Shown here: positions 1 to 8,273 of the stretch, piece after piece
Numbering within the stretch: the stretch's first letter is position 1
Layout: every line of letters begins with the position of its first letter
Origin: Limimaricola sp027213785
Lineage (GTDB): Bacteria > Pseudomonadota > Alphaproteobacteria > Rhodobacterales > Rhodobacteraceae
Length of the DNA: 64,000 nt
Direction: 5' to 3'
Assembly (NCBI RefSeq): GCF_050847355.1
Contig: NZ_CP193759.1
Coordinates: 124,001-188,000 of the forward strand
Program-made: the position numbers and the translations under genes
The notes under the pieces: generated by a model
Databases searched by the model: none
Told to the model about the DNA's origin: nothing
Seen by the model: the letters and a program-made list of their open reading frames with translations, nothing else

Positions 1-715
1 CGAATACCTGCTGTCGGAGAATCTCGGCGGCCTGACCCATGACTGGTTCGCCTCGACCTCCGGCTACAACGCCGCCCTCGCCGAGAAGGTGCCGGGCTTC
101 AACTTCGCGCCGATGCTGCCGCCCGAGAGCGTCAGCGGTCAGCGCATCGAGGAGCACCGCCGCACCCCGCTCAAGCCCGACGGCTGGGCGATCAGCTATG
201 CCAACGAGCATCCAGTCGAGACGATCAAGTATTTCGACTTCTGGTTCACCGAGGAAGGCCGGCGGCTGTCGAATTTCGGCGTCGAGGGCGTGCATTACGA
301 GATGGTCGATGGCGAGCCGGTCTACACCGAGGAGGTGCTGACCAGCGACCAGCCGGTTAACAGCCAGATGTGGGAGATCGGCGCGCAGATCCCGCGCGGT
401 TACTACATGGACTACGCCTATGAATGGCAGTGGACTTCCGACGACGCGCGCGAGGGCATCGAGCTCTACGAGCAGAACGACCTGCTGATCGACCAATTCC
501 TCGGTGTCTCCTTCAACGAGGAGGAGCAGGCGGTCTACGACAAGTACTGGCCCTCGATCCTCACCTACATGCTGGAGCGTCAGCAGGCCTGGATCCTCGG
601 CACCGGCGACGTCGAAGCCGATTGGGACGAGTACATGGCCCAGCTCGACAAGCGCGGTCTGAGCGACGTGCTGGAGGTGATGAACTCCGCCTACGAGCGC
701 CAGTACGAAAGCTGA
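1..715 (+). CDS. Extracellular solute-binding protein, AlgQ-like (3' part, runs off window start)
   Basis: This is the C-terminal part of a periplasmic oligosaccharide-binding protein; the frame is open from base 2 and ends with TGA at 713-715. It aligns almost residue for residue with the C-terminal half of the complete binding protein at 12969-14516 (shared stretches include GGLTHDWFASTSGYNA/GGMTHDWFASTSGYNA and HPVETIKYFDFWFTE), so the two are paralogues. By family knowledge these large binding proteins feed an ABC importer for alginate or uronate oligosaccharides; no permeases are in view, so they probably lie upstream of the window. It is followed after 72 bp, containing a strong hairpin, by the PL15 lyase, which fits import followed by intracellular cleavage. 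The substrate is inferred from context. Confidence 0.88.
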   Translation, partial: EYLLSENLGGLTHDWFASTSGYNAALAEKVPGFNFAPMLPPESVSGQRIEEHRRTPLKPDGWAISYANEHPVETIKYFDFWFTEEGRRLSNFGVEGVHYEMVDGEPVYTEEVLTSDQPVNSQMWEIGAQIPRGYYMDYAYEWQWTSDDAREGIELYEQNDLLIDQFLGVSFNEEEQAVYDKYWPSILTYMLERQQAWILGTGDVEADWDEYMAQLDKRGLSDVLEVMNSAYERQYES

Positions 716-721
716 CGCCCC

Positions 722-754
722 GGTTCCGGGGGGCGATCACGACCCCCCGGAACC
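722..754 (+). terminator. Strong intergenic hairpin between binding protein and PL15 lyase
   Basis: A perfect 12-bp stem (GGTTCCGGGGGG at 722-733 pairing with 743-754) with a 9-nt loop. No T-run follows, so it could stabilise the binding-protein mRNA or lower downstream transcription rather than fully terminate. In transporter operons such a hairpin after the binding-protein gene often gives differential expression. Confidence 0.55.
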
Positions 755-787
755 CCCGATCTCCCATTCGACCAAGGATGCAAGCGC

Positions 788-3121
788 ATGGCCACCATGA
801 CCGCCGAACCCCAGACCGCCTATCTCGACGAACCCGCCGCCGGCCGGCTCAACATCCGCTACGCCCCCGAAGAGGGCACCGAGATCGCCGAGAACCCGCC
901 GCGCTTCACCTGGCTGCCGGTGGTCGACGAGGCGGCGCGCTACGTGCTGCGCGTTTCGACCGACCCGGATTACGCCGACGACGCGACCCGGCTCTTCACC
1001 GACCTGCCGCTCAACTTCCTGACGCCCGACGCGGCGCTGCCGCCGGGCCGCTGGCATTGGTCCTACGCGGTCTGGGACACGGACGCCAAGCGTCCGGCCA
1101 CCCGCTGGAGCAGGTCCCGCGCCTTCGATCTGCCCGAGGCGCTGCCCGAGACGCCGCTGCCCAACCGCGCCGAGCGCTATGCCCGCGCCGACATGGCGCA
1201 TCCGCGGCTGTGGCTCGGCCCCGAAGAGCTCGCGGCATTCCGCGAGGCGGTCGCGGCCGACCCGCAGCATTGCAACTGGCAGAACTTCTTCGACAAGTCG
1301 GTCAAGCCATGGCTCGACCGCGAGATCATGGCCGAACCCGCGCCATATCCGAACAACACCCGCACCGCGCCGATCTGGCGTCAGACCTATATCGACTGCC
1401 AAGAGCTGATCTACGCGATCCGCCATCTCGCCGTCGCGGGCAAGGTGCTGGGCGACGAGGCCATGCTCGCCCGCTCGAAGGAATGGCTGCTCTCGGCTGC
1501 CGACTGGGATCCGGCGGGCACCACCTCGCGCGGCTATACCGACGAATGGGCCTTCCGCGTCGCCGTGGCGCTGGCATGGGGCTATGACTGGCTGCGCGAC
1601 GTGCTCGACGAGGACGAGGAGGCGCGCGTCCGCCAGGCGCTCCTGGTGCGGACCCGCGAGGTGGCCGATCACGTGATCCGCCATGCGCATATCCACCTCT
1701 TCCCCTATGACAGCCACGCGGTGCGCTCGGTCTCGGCGGTGCTCGTGCCCGCCTGCATCGCGCTTCTCGACGAAGAGCCCGAGGCGCGCGAGTGGCTCGA
1801 CTACTCGATCGAGTTCCTCTGGACCGTCTACTCGCCATGGGGCGACAGCGATGGCGGCTGGGCCGAGGGGCCGCATTACTGGATGACCGGCATGGCCTAT
1901 CTCACCGAGGCGGCCAACCTGCTGAAATCCTTCACGGGACTGAACCTCTACGAGCGGCCGTTCTTCCAGAAGACCGGGGATTTCCCGCTCTATACAAAGG
2001 CGCCCGACACCCGCCGTGCCACCTTCGGCGACGACAGCACCATGGGCGATCTGCCCTGCCTGAAGATCGGCTACAATTTGCGCCAATATGCGGGCGTCAC
2101 CGGCAACCCCGCCTACCAGTGGTATTTCGACGAGATCTGCCGCAACGATCCGGGTACCGAGGGCGCGTTCTACAATTACGGCTGGTGGGACCTGAACTTC
2201 GACGACCTGATGTATCGCCATGATTGGCCGCAGGTCGAGGGCGCGGCGCCGGGCGCCGAGGACCGGCTACGCTGGTTTAAGGGGATCGGCTGGGCCGCCA
2301 TCCAGAGCCATATGGGTGATCCGGACCGACACCTGCAATTCGTGATGAAGGCCTCGCCCTTCGGCTCGATCAGCCACAGCCATGGGGACCAGAACGCGTT
2401 CTGCCTCTCGGCCTTCGGAGAGGATCTGGCGATCCAGTCGGGGCACTACGTCGCCTTCAACTCGACCATGCATCAGGGCTGGCGCCGTCAGACCCGGTCG
2501 AAGAACGCGATTCTGGTCAACGGCAAGGGGCAATACGCGGACAAGGACAAGGCGCGCGCCATGGCGGCGACCGGCCGGATCCTCGCGGCCGAGGATCGCG
2601 GCGAGGAGATCTACATCCATGGCGACGCGACCGAGGCCTACCGCTCGCTGAGCCCAGAGGTGACCCATGTCAGCCGTGAAGTGCATTTCGTCCATGACGA
2701 CTACTTCGTCATCGTCGACAGCATCGACGCCGAGAGCCCGGTCTCGATCGACTGGCTGCTGCACGCCAACGGTCCCTATGATCTGGGGCAGGCCTCGTTC
2801 CGCTACACCGGCCGCAAGGCGGGGTTCTACGGGCAGGTCGTCTGGTCCGAGGCGGGGATGCCGCGGCTGAGCCAGGAAACCGGCTTTCCGGGCGTCGACC
2901 CGCAGGAATACGAGGGGCTGCCGGTCAGCACCTGCCTCACGGCGCGGTTCCCGGAGGCGACGCGGCACCGGATCGCGACGCTGCTCGTGCCCTATCGGCT
3001 CGACGCGCCGAAGCGGATTTTCCACTTCCTCGACGATCAGGGCTACGATTGCGACCTCTACTTCACCGACGCCGAGGAACGCACCTTCAAGCGGGTGATC
3101 AAGAAGCTCGCGCGCACCTGA
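788..3121 (+). CDS. Oligoalginate lyase, PL15 (DUF4962 / heparinase II/III-like)
   Basis: A 777-residue protein without a signal peptide, so cytoplasmic. It has an N-terminal beta domain (about 1-130, DUF4962-like), an alpha/alpha toroid (about 135-430) and a C-terminal heparinase II/III beta-sandwich (about 470-777, with SISHSHGDQNAFCL). Length and layout match the Agrobacterium exo-oligoalginate lyase Atu3025. The catalytic pair known there (His311 and Tyr365, from memory) corresponds to His310 in YDSHAVRSVS and Tyr364 in EGPHYWMTGM. It should cleave imported oligoalginate from the end to unsaturated monouronate, which rearranges to DEH. Its neighbours (binding protein, SDR, KDG kinase, PL7) support this. 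Another uronic-acid polymer remains possible. Confidence 0.88.
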   Translation: MATMTAEPQTAYLDEPAAGRLNIRYAPEEGTEIAENPPRFTWLPVVDEAARYVLRVSTDPDYADDATRLFTDLPLNFLTPDAALPPGRWHWSYAVWDTDAKRPATRWSRSRAFDLPEALPETPLPNRAERYARADMAHPRLWLGPEELAAFREAVAADPQHCNWQNFFDKSVKPWLDREIMAEPAPYPNNTRTAPIWRQTYIDCQELIYAIRHLAVAGKVLGDEAMLARSKEWLLSAADWDPAGTTSRGYTDEWAFRVAVALAWGYDWLRDVLDEDEEARVRQALLVRTREVADHVIRHAHIHLFPYDSHAVRSVSAVLVPACIALLDEEPEAREWLDYSIEFLWTVYSPWGDSDGGWAEGPHYWMTGMAYLTEAANLLKSFTGLNLYERPFFQKTGDFPLYTKAPDTRRATFGDDSTMGDLPCLKIGYNLRQYAGVTGNPAYQWYFDEICRNDPGTEGAFYNYGWWDLNFDDLMYRHDWPQVEGAAPGAEDRLRWFKGIGWAAIQSHMGDPDRHLQFVMKASPFGSISHSHGDQNAFCLSAFGEDLAIQSGHYVAFNSTMHQGWRRQTRSKNAILVNGKGQYADKDKARAMAATGRILAAEDRGEEIYIHGDATEAYRSLSPEVTHVSREVHFVHDDYFVIVDSIDAESPVSIDWLLHANGPYDLGQASFRYTGRKAGFYGQVVWSEAGMPRLSQETGFPGVDPQEYEGLPVSTCLTARFPEATRHRIATLLVPYRLDAPKRIFHFLDDQGYDCDLYFTDAEERTFKRVIKKLART

Positions 3122-3186
3122 CGTCTCTGCCGCCCGGGCCGAGCCCCCGGGTGACGCAATCCACCTCAATTCGAAGGACCGAACAC

Positions 3187-3933
3187 ATGGAACTCAAGGG
3201 CAAGACCGCGATCGTATCTGGCGGCGGGCGCGACATCGGCCGCGCCTGCGCCATCCGCCTCGCCAAGGCGGGCGCCAATGTCGCGATCAACTACTACAAG
3301 AGCGGCGCGGGCGCCGAGGCGGCCGTGCGCGAAATCGAGGAGATGGGCGGCCGCGCCTTCGCCATGCAGGGCGACATGACTGACCCCGCGCAGGTCAAGG
3401 CCTTCGTCGCCGCGGCGGCGGAGACCTTCGGCACGATCCACGTGGTGATGCCCGTGACCGGCGGGCTGATCGCCCGCAAGACCATCCCCGAGATCACGCT
3501 CGAGCACTGGCAGGCGGTGATGGATGTCAACGTCACCTCGGCGCTGTTGCTGGTGCAGGCGGCGCTGCCGCACATGACCGAGGGCGGCGCGATCGTGAAC
3601 ATGGCCTCTCAAGCGGGCCGCGACGGCGCCGGCGGCGGCGCGCTGGCCTATGGCGCGGCCAAGGGCGCGATCATGACCATGACCCGCGGCATGGCCAAGG
3701 AGCTGGCCCCGGCGATCCGCGTCAACGCGCTCTGCCCCGGCCTGATCGACACCGATTTCCACAACATCTTCACCAAGCCCGAGGTGCGCAAGATGGTGGC
3801 GGGCAACACGCCGCTGAAGCGCGAGGGCACCTCCGAGGAGGTGGCCGAGTTGGCGGTGTTCCTGGCCTCGCCGGCGGCGTCCTTCATCACCGGCGCCAAT
3901 GTCGACATCAACGGCGGCCTGGTCTTCTCCTGA
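3187..3933 (+). CDS. SDR-family oxidoreductase, probable DEH reductase
   Basis: A 248-residue short-chain dehydrogenase. The start is the ATG at 3187 with GAAGGA upstream; the longer open frame has no better start. It shows the cofactor motif SGGGRDIGRA near the N-terminus and catalytic YGAAK with a preceding serine (NMASQAGRDG). In alginate pathways an NAD(P)H-dependent SDR reduces 4-deoxy-L-erythro-5-hexoseulose uronate (DEH) to 2-keto-3-deoxy-D-gluconate. Its position between the PL15 lyase and KDG kinase points to that role. The family is broad, so a KduD-like or fructuronate/mannonate dehydrogenase role cannot be excluded from sequence alone. Confidence 0.82.
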   Translation: MELKGKTAIVSGGGRDIGRACAIRLAKAGANVAINYYKSGAGAEAAVREIEEMGGRAFAMQGDMTDPAQVKAFVAAAAETFGTIHVVMPVTGGLIARKTIPEITLEHWQAVMDVNVTSALLLVQAALPHMTEGGAIVNMASQAGRDGAGGGALAYGAAKGAIMTMTRGMAKELAPAIRVNALCPGLIDTDFHNIFTKPEVRKMVAGNTPLKREGTSEEVAELAVFLASPAASFITGANVDINGGLVFS

Positions 3934-3942
3934 TCCTCCCCC

Positions 3943-3966
3943 GGGGCCGCCCTGCGCGGCGGCCCC
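3943..3966 (+). terminator. GC-rich hairpin after the SDR gene
   Basis: A perfect 9-bp stem (GGGGCCGCC at 3943-3951 with 3958-3966) and a 6-nt loop, starting 10 bases after the SDR stop codon. It lacks a U-tract. It could be an attenuating or 3'-protective hairpin separating SDR and aldehyde dehydrogenase expression in the alginate operon. Confidence 0.5.
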
Positions 3967-4098
3967 GTCAATTCCCCGCGGGCTCCGAGCGCCGCCCTCT
4001 CGCGGGGCGCGGCCCGCTCGCCCGCAGATTTCATCCCCATTCGCCCGCCTGACGCGGGCGGGCTGGCCCGCCGCGACGACATCCGAAAGGAGCTTTCC

Positions 4099-5619
4099 AT
4101 GCTCAAGACCAAGCACCTGATCGCCGGAGAATGGCTCGACGGCAGCACGACCTTCGAGAACCAGCCGATCCACGGCACGCCGGAGACGTTCCAGGCGGGC
4201 AACCCCGAGCTGGTCGAGCGGGCCTGCGCGGCGGCGGAAGCGGCCTTCGACAGCTATTCGGCCACCAGCGGTGCGCAGCGCGCCGCCTTTTTGCGCCGTA
4301 TCGGCCGGGAGATCGAGGCGCGCGGGTCCGAGATCACCGAGATCGGCATGCGCGAGACCGGCCTGCCGGAGGCCCGGCTGAACGGTGAGCGTGGCCGCAC
4401 CGTGGCCCAGCTCAACCTCTTTGCCGACCATGTCGAGGCGGGCAAGCATCTCGACCTGCGCCACGACAAGGCGCTGCCCGAGCGCCAGCCGCTGCCGCGC
4501 CCCGAACTGCGGATGATGCAGCGCCCGATCGGCCCGGTGGCGGTGTTCGGCGCCTCGAACTTCCCGCTCGCCTTCTCGAGCGCGGGCGGCGACACGGCGG
4601 CGGCGCTGGCGGCGGGCTGCCCCGTGGTGGTCAAGGGCCACTCGGCCCATCCCGGCGTGGCCGACATCGTGGCGCAGGCGGTCGATGCGGCGCGGCAGGC
4701 CGAGGGGCTGCACCCGGGCGTGTTCGGCCAGATCCAGGGCGGCAACCGCGCCGTGGGCGAGGCGCTGGTGCGGCATCCGCTGATCCGGGCCGTGGGCTTC
4801 ACCGGCTCTCTCGCCGGTGGCCGCGCCCTGTTCGACCTCTGCGCGCAGCGGCCCGACCCGATCCCGTTCTTCGGTGAACTGGGTTCGATCAACCCGGTCT
4901 TCGTGCTGCCGCGCGCGCTGGCCGCGCGGGGCGGAGAGATCGCCACCGGCTGGGCCGCGTCGCTGCTGATGGGGGCGGGACAGTTCTGCACCAATCCCGG
5001 CGTCGTGGTGCTGCCCGCGGGCGACCGGGCCGAAAGCTTCGTCGATGCGGCGCAGGCGGCGCTGAACGAAGCGCCCGACCAGCCGATGCTGACGCCGGGC
5101 ATCGCCGGCGCCTACCGCGCGGCGCGCGAGGCGCTGGCGGCCAATGGCCGGGCCGAGACGCGGCTCGCGCGCGAGAGCGACGCCCGCCACGCCGCGCCCG
5201 CGCTCTTCGTGACCCGCGCCAGCGACTGGCTCGCGGACACGTCGCTGCACGAGGAGGCTTTCGGCCCGCTCGGTGTCGTGGTTCTGGCCCGGAACGTCGG
5301 CGAGATGCGCGCCGTGGCGCAGGGGTTGGAGGGACAGCTTACCGCGACGCTGCAGATCGAGGAGAGCGATGCGAAGGATGCCGCGCCGCTCCTGCGCCTG
5401 CTCGAACGCAAGGCGGGCCGGGTGCTGGCCAACGGCTTCCCGACCGGGGTCGAGGTCTGCGACGCCATGGTGCATGGCGGGCCATACCCCGCCTCGACCA
5501 ATTTCGGGGCCACCTCGGTCGGCACGCTCTCGATCCGTCGTTTCCTGCGCCCGGTCTGCTTCCAGAACATCCCCGAGACACTTCTGCCCGCCGAGATGCG
5601 CGGAGGCGTCCTGTCGTGA
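4099..5619 (+). CDS. Aldehyde dehydrogenase, 2,5-dioxovalerate (alpha-ketoglutarate semialdehyde) type
   Basis: A 506-residue NADP-type aldehyde dehydrogenase, with AAAGGAG directly upstream of ATG 4099. The catalytic cysteine lies in GAGQFCTNPG and the general-base glutamate in FFGELGSINP; GFTGSLAGG is the cofactor-binding region. These motifs are typical of the alpha-ketoglutarate-semialdehyde dehydrogenase group used in non-phosphorylative uronate and pentose breakdown. No 2-keto-3-deoxygluconate dehydratase that would make the semialdehyde is in the window, so its exact substrate here is uncertain. It overlaps the KDG kinase gene by 4 bp (GTGA), so the two are translationally coupled. Confidence 0.85.
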   Translation: MLKTKHLIAGEWLDGSTTFENQPIHGTPETFQAGNPELVERACAAAEAAFDSYSATSGAQRAAFLRRIGREIEARGSEITEIGMRETGLPEARLNGERGRTVAQLNLFADHVEAGKHLDLRHDKALPERQPLPRPELRMMQRPIGPVAVFGASNFPLAFSSAGGDTAAALAAGCPVVVKGHSAHPGVADIVAQAVDAARQAEGLHPGVFGQIQGGNRAVGEALVRHPLIRAVGFTGSLAGGRALFDLCAQRPDPIPFFGELGSINPVFVLPRALAARGGEIATGWAASLLMGAGQFCTNPGVVVLPAGDRAESFVDAAQAALNEAPDQPMLTPGIAGAYRAAREALAANGRAETRLARESDARHAAPALFVTRASDWLADTSLHEEAFGPLGVVVLARNVGEMRAVAQGLEGQLTATLQIEESDAKDAAPLLRLLERKAGRVLANGFPTGVEVCDAMVHGGPYPASTNFGATSVGTLSIRRFLRPVCFQNIPETLLPAEMRGGVLS

Positions 5620-6560
5620 CGTCTCCCCTCATCCTCTTCGTCGGGGAGCCGATGATCGAGCTGTCGGTACCGCAAGCGCAGGAGACCGCCCGGCTCGGCG
5701 TGGCGGGCGACGTGCTCAACGCCGCGATCTACATGCGGCGCGCCCTGCGCGGCGCGGCACGGGTCGAGTTGGTGACGGCGCTGGGACGCGACCGGTTCTC
5801 GGACCGGATCATGAGCTTCGCCAAGGCGCATGGCGTCGGTGTCGCGCGCATTCACCTCGACCCCGATCGCGGCCCCGGCCTCTACGCGATCGAGACCGAT
5901 GCCGAGGGCGAGCGCAGCTTTGCCTATTGGCGTGATGCCTCGGCGGCGCGGCGGATGTTCGGCCCCGACGCGGCCCCCAATTTCGCCGCGCTCGACGGGG
6001 CGAGCCACGTGTTCCTTTCGGCCATCACTCTGGCGATCCTGTCGGCGTCGGTGCGTGCGGCGCTGCTCGACCGGCTGGCGTCGCTGCGGCGGGCGGGCGT
6101 CGCGATCTGCTTCGACAGCAATTACCGCCCGCGCCTGTGGGAGAGCGTGGCGGCCGCGCGCGCGGCGATCGACCGGGCCTGGGCCGTCACCGATATCGGC
6201 TTTCCATCGATCGACGACGAGATGGCGCTGTTCGGTGAGAGCGAGGCGGAGGCAACGCGTCGGCTCAAGGGCTATGGCATGTCGCTTTGTGTCCTGAAAC
6301 GCGGCGGGGCGGGGCCACGGCTTCTGGTGCCGGACCCGGGCGGACGCGAGCCGGTCTTCGCGCGGGCGGAGCGGGTCGTCGATACCACCGGCGCGGGCGA
6401 CAGCTTCGACGGCACATTTCTCGCGGCCTGGGTCGAGGGGCAGGGTGTCGACGAGGCGCTGCGCCGCGCCCACGAGATGGCGGCGCGGGTCGTTGCCGCG
6501 CCCGGCGCCATCTTGCCCGCCACCACAAGCGAGGAGGCTGCGGCGGCACGCGCGTCCTGA
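5616..6560 (+). CDS. kdgK: 2-keto-3-deoxygluconate kinase (PfkB family)
   Basis: A 314-residue sugar kinase starting at GTG 5616 in a GTGA overlap with the aldehyde dehydrogenase; GGAGG sits at 5602-5606. The PfkB C-terminal signature DTTGAGDSFDGTF carries the catalytic aspartate. It phosphorylates 2-keto-3-deoxygluconate to KDPG, which enters the Entner-Doudoroff pathway. Both the alginate branch (lyases, SDR) and the mannonate branch (ManD at 10312-11538) lead to this substrate, so it is the point where the two arms meet. The KDPG aldolase is not in the window. Confidence 0.9.
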   Translation: MTSPLILFVGEPMIELSVPQAQETARLGVAGDVLNAAIYMRRALRGAARVELVTALGRDRFSDRIMSFAKAHGVGVARIHLDPDRGPGLYAIETDAEGERSFAYWRDASAARRMFGPDAAPNFAALDGASHVFLSAITLAILSASVRAALLDRLASLRRAGVAICFDSNYRPRLWESVAAARAAIDRAWAVTDIGFPSIDDEMALFGESEAEATRRLKGYGMSLCVLKRGGAGPRLLVPDPGGREPVFARAERVVDTTGAGDSFDGTFLAAWVEGQGVDEALRRAHEMAARVVAAPGAILPATTSEEAAAARAS

Positions 6561-6633
6561 CGGCATCGACCAGTCCATTTTCCAGTTTCCCGGCGCGCAT
6601 GCGCCTTTTGACCGCTCGGGGAGGAGCGACAAA

Positions 6634-8097
6634 ATGAACACCACCATAGTATTGCGCAGCGGAGTCACGCTGCTTCTGGCCGGCGCGCTCTGGCCCGTCA
6701 CCCAAGCCGCGGCACAGGCGCCCGAGACCTGCGCCGACATTTCGCCGCTGGCCATCGTCTCGGCCAGCGATGACGGCAGCTTCGACGCCGAATACGGGCC
6801 CGAACGGGTCTTCGACAATGATTTCGCCCCGGACTCGCGCTGGTCGTCAGAAGGGGCGGGCAAGCAGCTCACCCTCGATCTGGGCGAGGCGCAGGCGCTG
6901 CGCGAGGTCGGGCTCGCCTTTTACAAGGGCGACGAGCGGCGCACCAGTTTCGACCTGGAGGCCTCCGAGGATGGCGAAAGCTGGACCTCGCTGATCTCGG
7001 GCGGCCAGAGCGCCGGGCAGAGCACCGCGATCGAGCGGTTCGAAGTGCCGGCGACCCCGGCGCGCTACCTGCGGCTCACGGGGCAGGGCAACGAGGCCAG
7101 CGGCTGGAACAGCCTGATCGAGGTGCAGGCCTATGGCTGCGGCTCGGGCGAGGTCGCGGATCTGAACGACGGCAGCGACACGGCGCGGGTGGCCAACATG
7201 AGCAAGACCGGGCTGGACCTGCGCATCGACCTGCCCCCCAGCGGGAATTTCGATCTGGCCGGCTGGAAGCTGACGCTGCCCGCCGATCTCGACCAGGACG
7301 GCAAGGTCGACGAGATCTCCGAGAACGAGTTGCAGGGCTGGTCCGACGACCGGTTCTTCTACACCGACCCGGTCACTGGTGGCATGGTATTCCGCACCGT
7401 GCCGGGCGGCTTCACCACCTCCGGCTCGAGCTATGCCCGCTCCGAACTGCGCGAGATGATCCGTCGTGGCGACGAGAGCATCTCCACCCGCAACGACGAT
7501 GGCACGCCTAACGCCAACAACTGGGTCTTCTCTTCGGCCCCCGAAGAGGCGCAGGCGATGGCGGGCGGCGTCGACGGCGTGATGCGTGCGACGCTGGCGG
7601 TGAACCAGGTCACCCGGATCGGCGAGGCGGGCAAGGTCGGGCGCGTCATCATCGGCCAGATCCACGCCAAGGACGACGAGCCGATCCGGCTCTATTACCG
7701 CAAGCTCCCCGGCAACAAGTTCGGCTCGATCTATTTCGCGCATGAGGCGGTGGGCGAGGACGACGTCTATGTCGAGATGATCGGCAGCCGCGGCAATCAT
7801 GCCGAGAACCCCGATGATGGCATCGCGCTCGACGAGACCTTCGCCTACGAGATCGCGGTGCGCGGCGAGGAACGCGATGGCGTGGTGCACCCGATGCTGC
7901 ATGTCGCGATCACCCGCGACGACGGCAGCCGGGTCGAGGCCGAGCCCTACGACATGAGCGAGAGCGGCTACTCGGTCGCGGACGACTTCATGTATTTCAA
8001 GGCGGGCGCCTATTCGCAGAACAACACCAGCGATCGGCCGGAACGCGATTTCGACCAGGTGACATTCTTCGAACTGGATGTGGAGCACGGCTCCTGA
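6634..8097 (+). CDS. Secreted alginate lyase, PL7, with N-terminal F5/8 type C domain
   Basis: A 487-residue exported enzyme. ATG 6634 is preceded by GAGGAG and opens a signal peptide of about 30 residues ending near TQAAAQA. Residues about 35-170 form a discoidin/F5/8C (CBM32-like) module (ADSRWSSEG-like region, ARYLRLTGQG). The PL7 domain follows (about 205-487) with all three signature motifs: RSELREM, QIH and YFKAGAYSQNN, which carry the catalytic Arg, Gln, His and Tyr. It cuts polymeric alginate outside the cytoplasm to oligomers for import. It is the last lyase of the locus and is followed by a terminator-like hairpin. Confidence 0.95.
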   Translation: MNTTIVLRSGVTLLLAGALWPVTQAAAQAPETCADISPLAIVSASDDGSFDAEYGPERVFDNDFAPDSRWSSEGAGKQLTLDLGEAQALREVGLAFYKGDERRTSFDLEASEDGESWTSLISGGQSAGQSTAIERFEVPATPARYLRLTGQGNEASGWNSLIEVQAYGCGSGEVADLNDGSDTARVANMSKTGLDLRIDLPPSGNFDLAGWKLTLPADLDQDGKVDEISENELQGWSDDRFFYTDPVTGGMVFRTVPGGFTTSGSSYARSELREMIRRGDESISTRNDDGTPNANNWVFSSAPEEAQAMAGGVDGVMRATLAVNQVTRIGEAGKVGRVIIGQIHAKDDEPIRLYYRKLPGNKFGSIYFAHEAVGEDDVYVEMIGSRGNHAENPDDGIALDETFAYEIAVRGEERDGVVHPMLHVAITRDDGSRVEAEPYDMSESGYSVADDFMYFKAGAYSQNNTSDRPERDFDQVTFFELDVEHGS

Positions 8098-8116
8098 CAT
8101 CGCAGATCGATGGCGG

Positions 8117-8139
8117 CGGCCGGGGGTATTCCCCGGCCG
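8117..8139 (+). terminator. Terminator-like hairpin after PL7 lyase
   Basis: A perfect 9-bp stem (CGGCCGGGG at 8117-8125 with 8131-8139) and a 5-nt loop, 20 bases past the PL7 stop codon. No clear U-run follows. It marks the likely end of the main alginate transcript. Confidence 0.5.
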
Positions 8140-8273
8140 TCCGCATGCACGACCTTGCAGGTCGGAGCGGGCCCCAGGGGCCCTTGTCGTCGCTTGCGGC
8201 GCGCGCGTCGCGCCGGGTTTCGATTTTCGAGCGCAGGTCCCAAGGGGGGCCGCGCCAATCGGTTTGATGGAAC

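Noticed and set aside
3166..5475. Very long open frame on the minus strand opposite the SDR and aldehyde dehydrogenase genes
   Set aside because: It is the GC-rich antisense shadow of well-recognised genes; the translation is Arg/Gly/His-rich with no domain.
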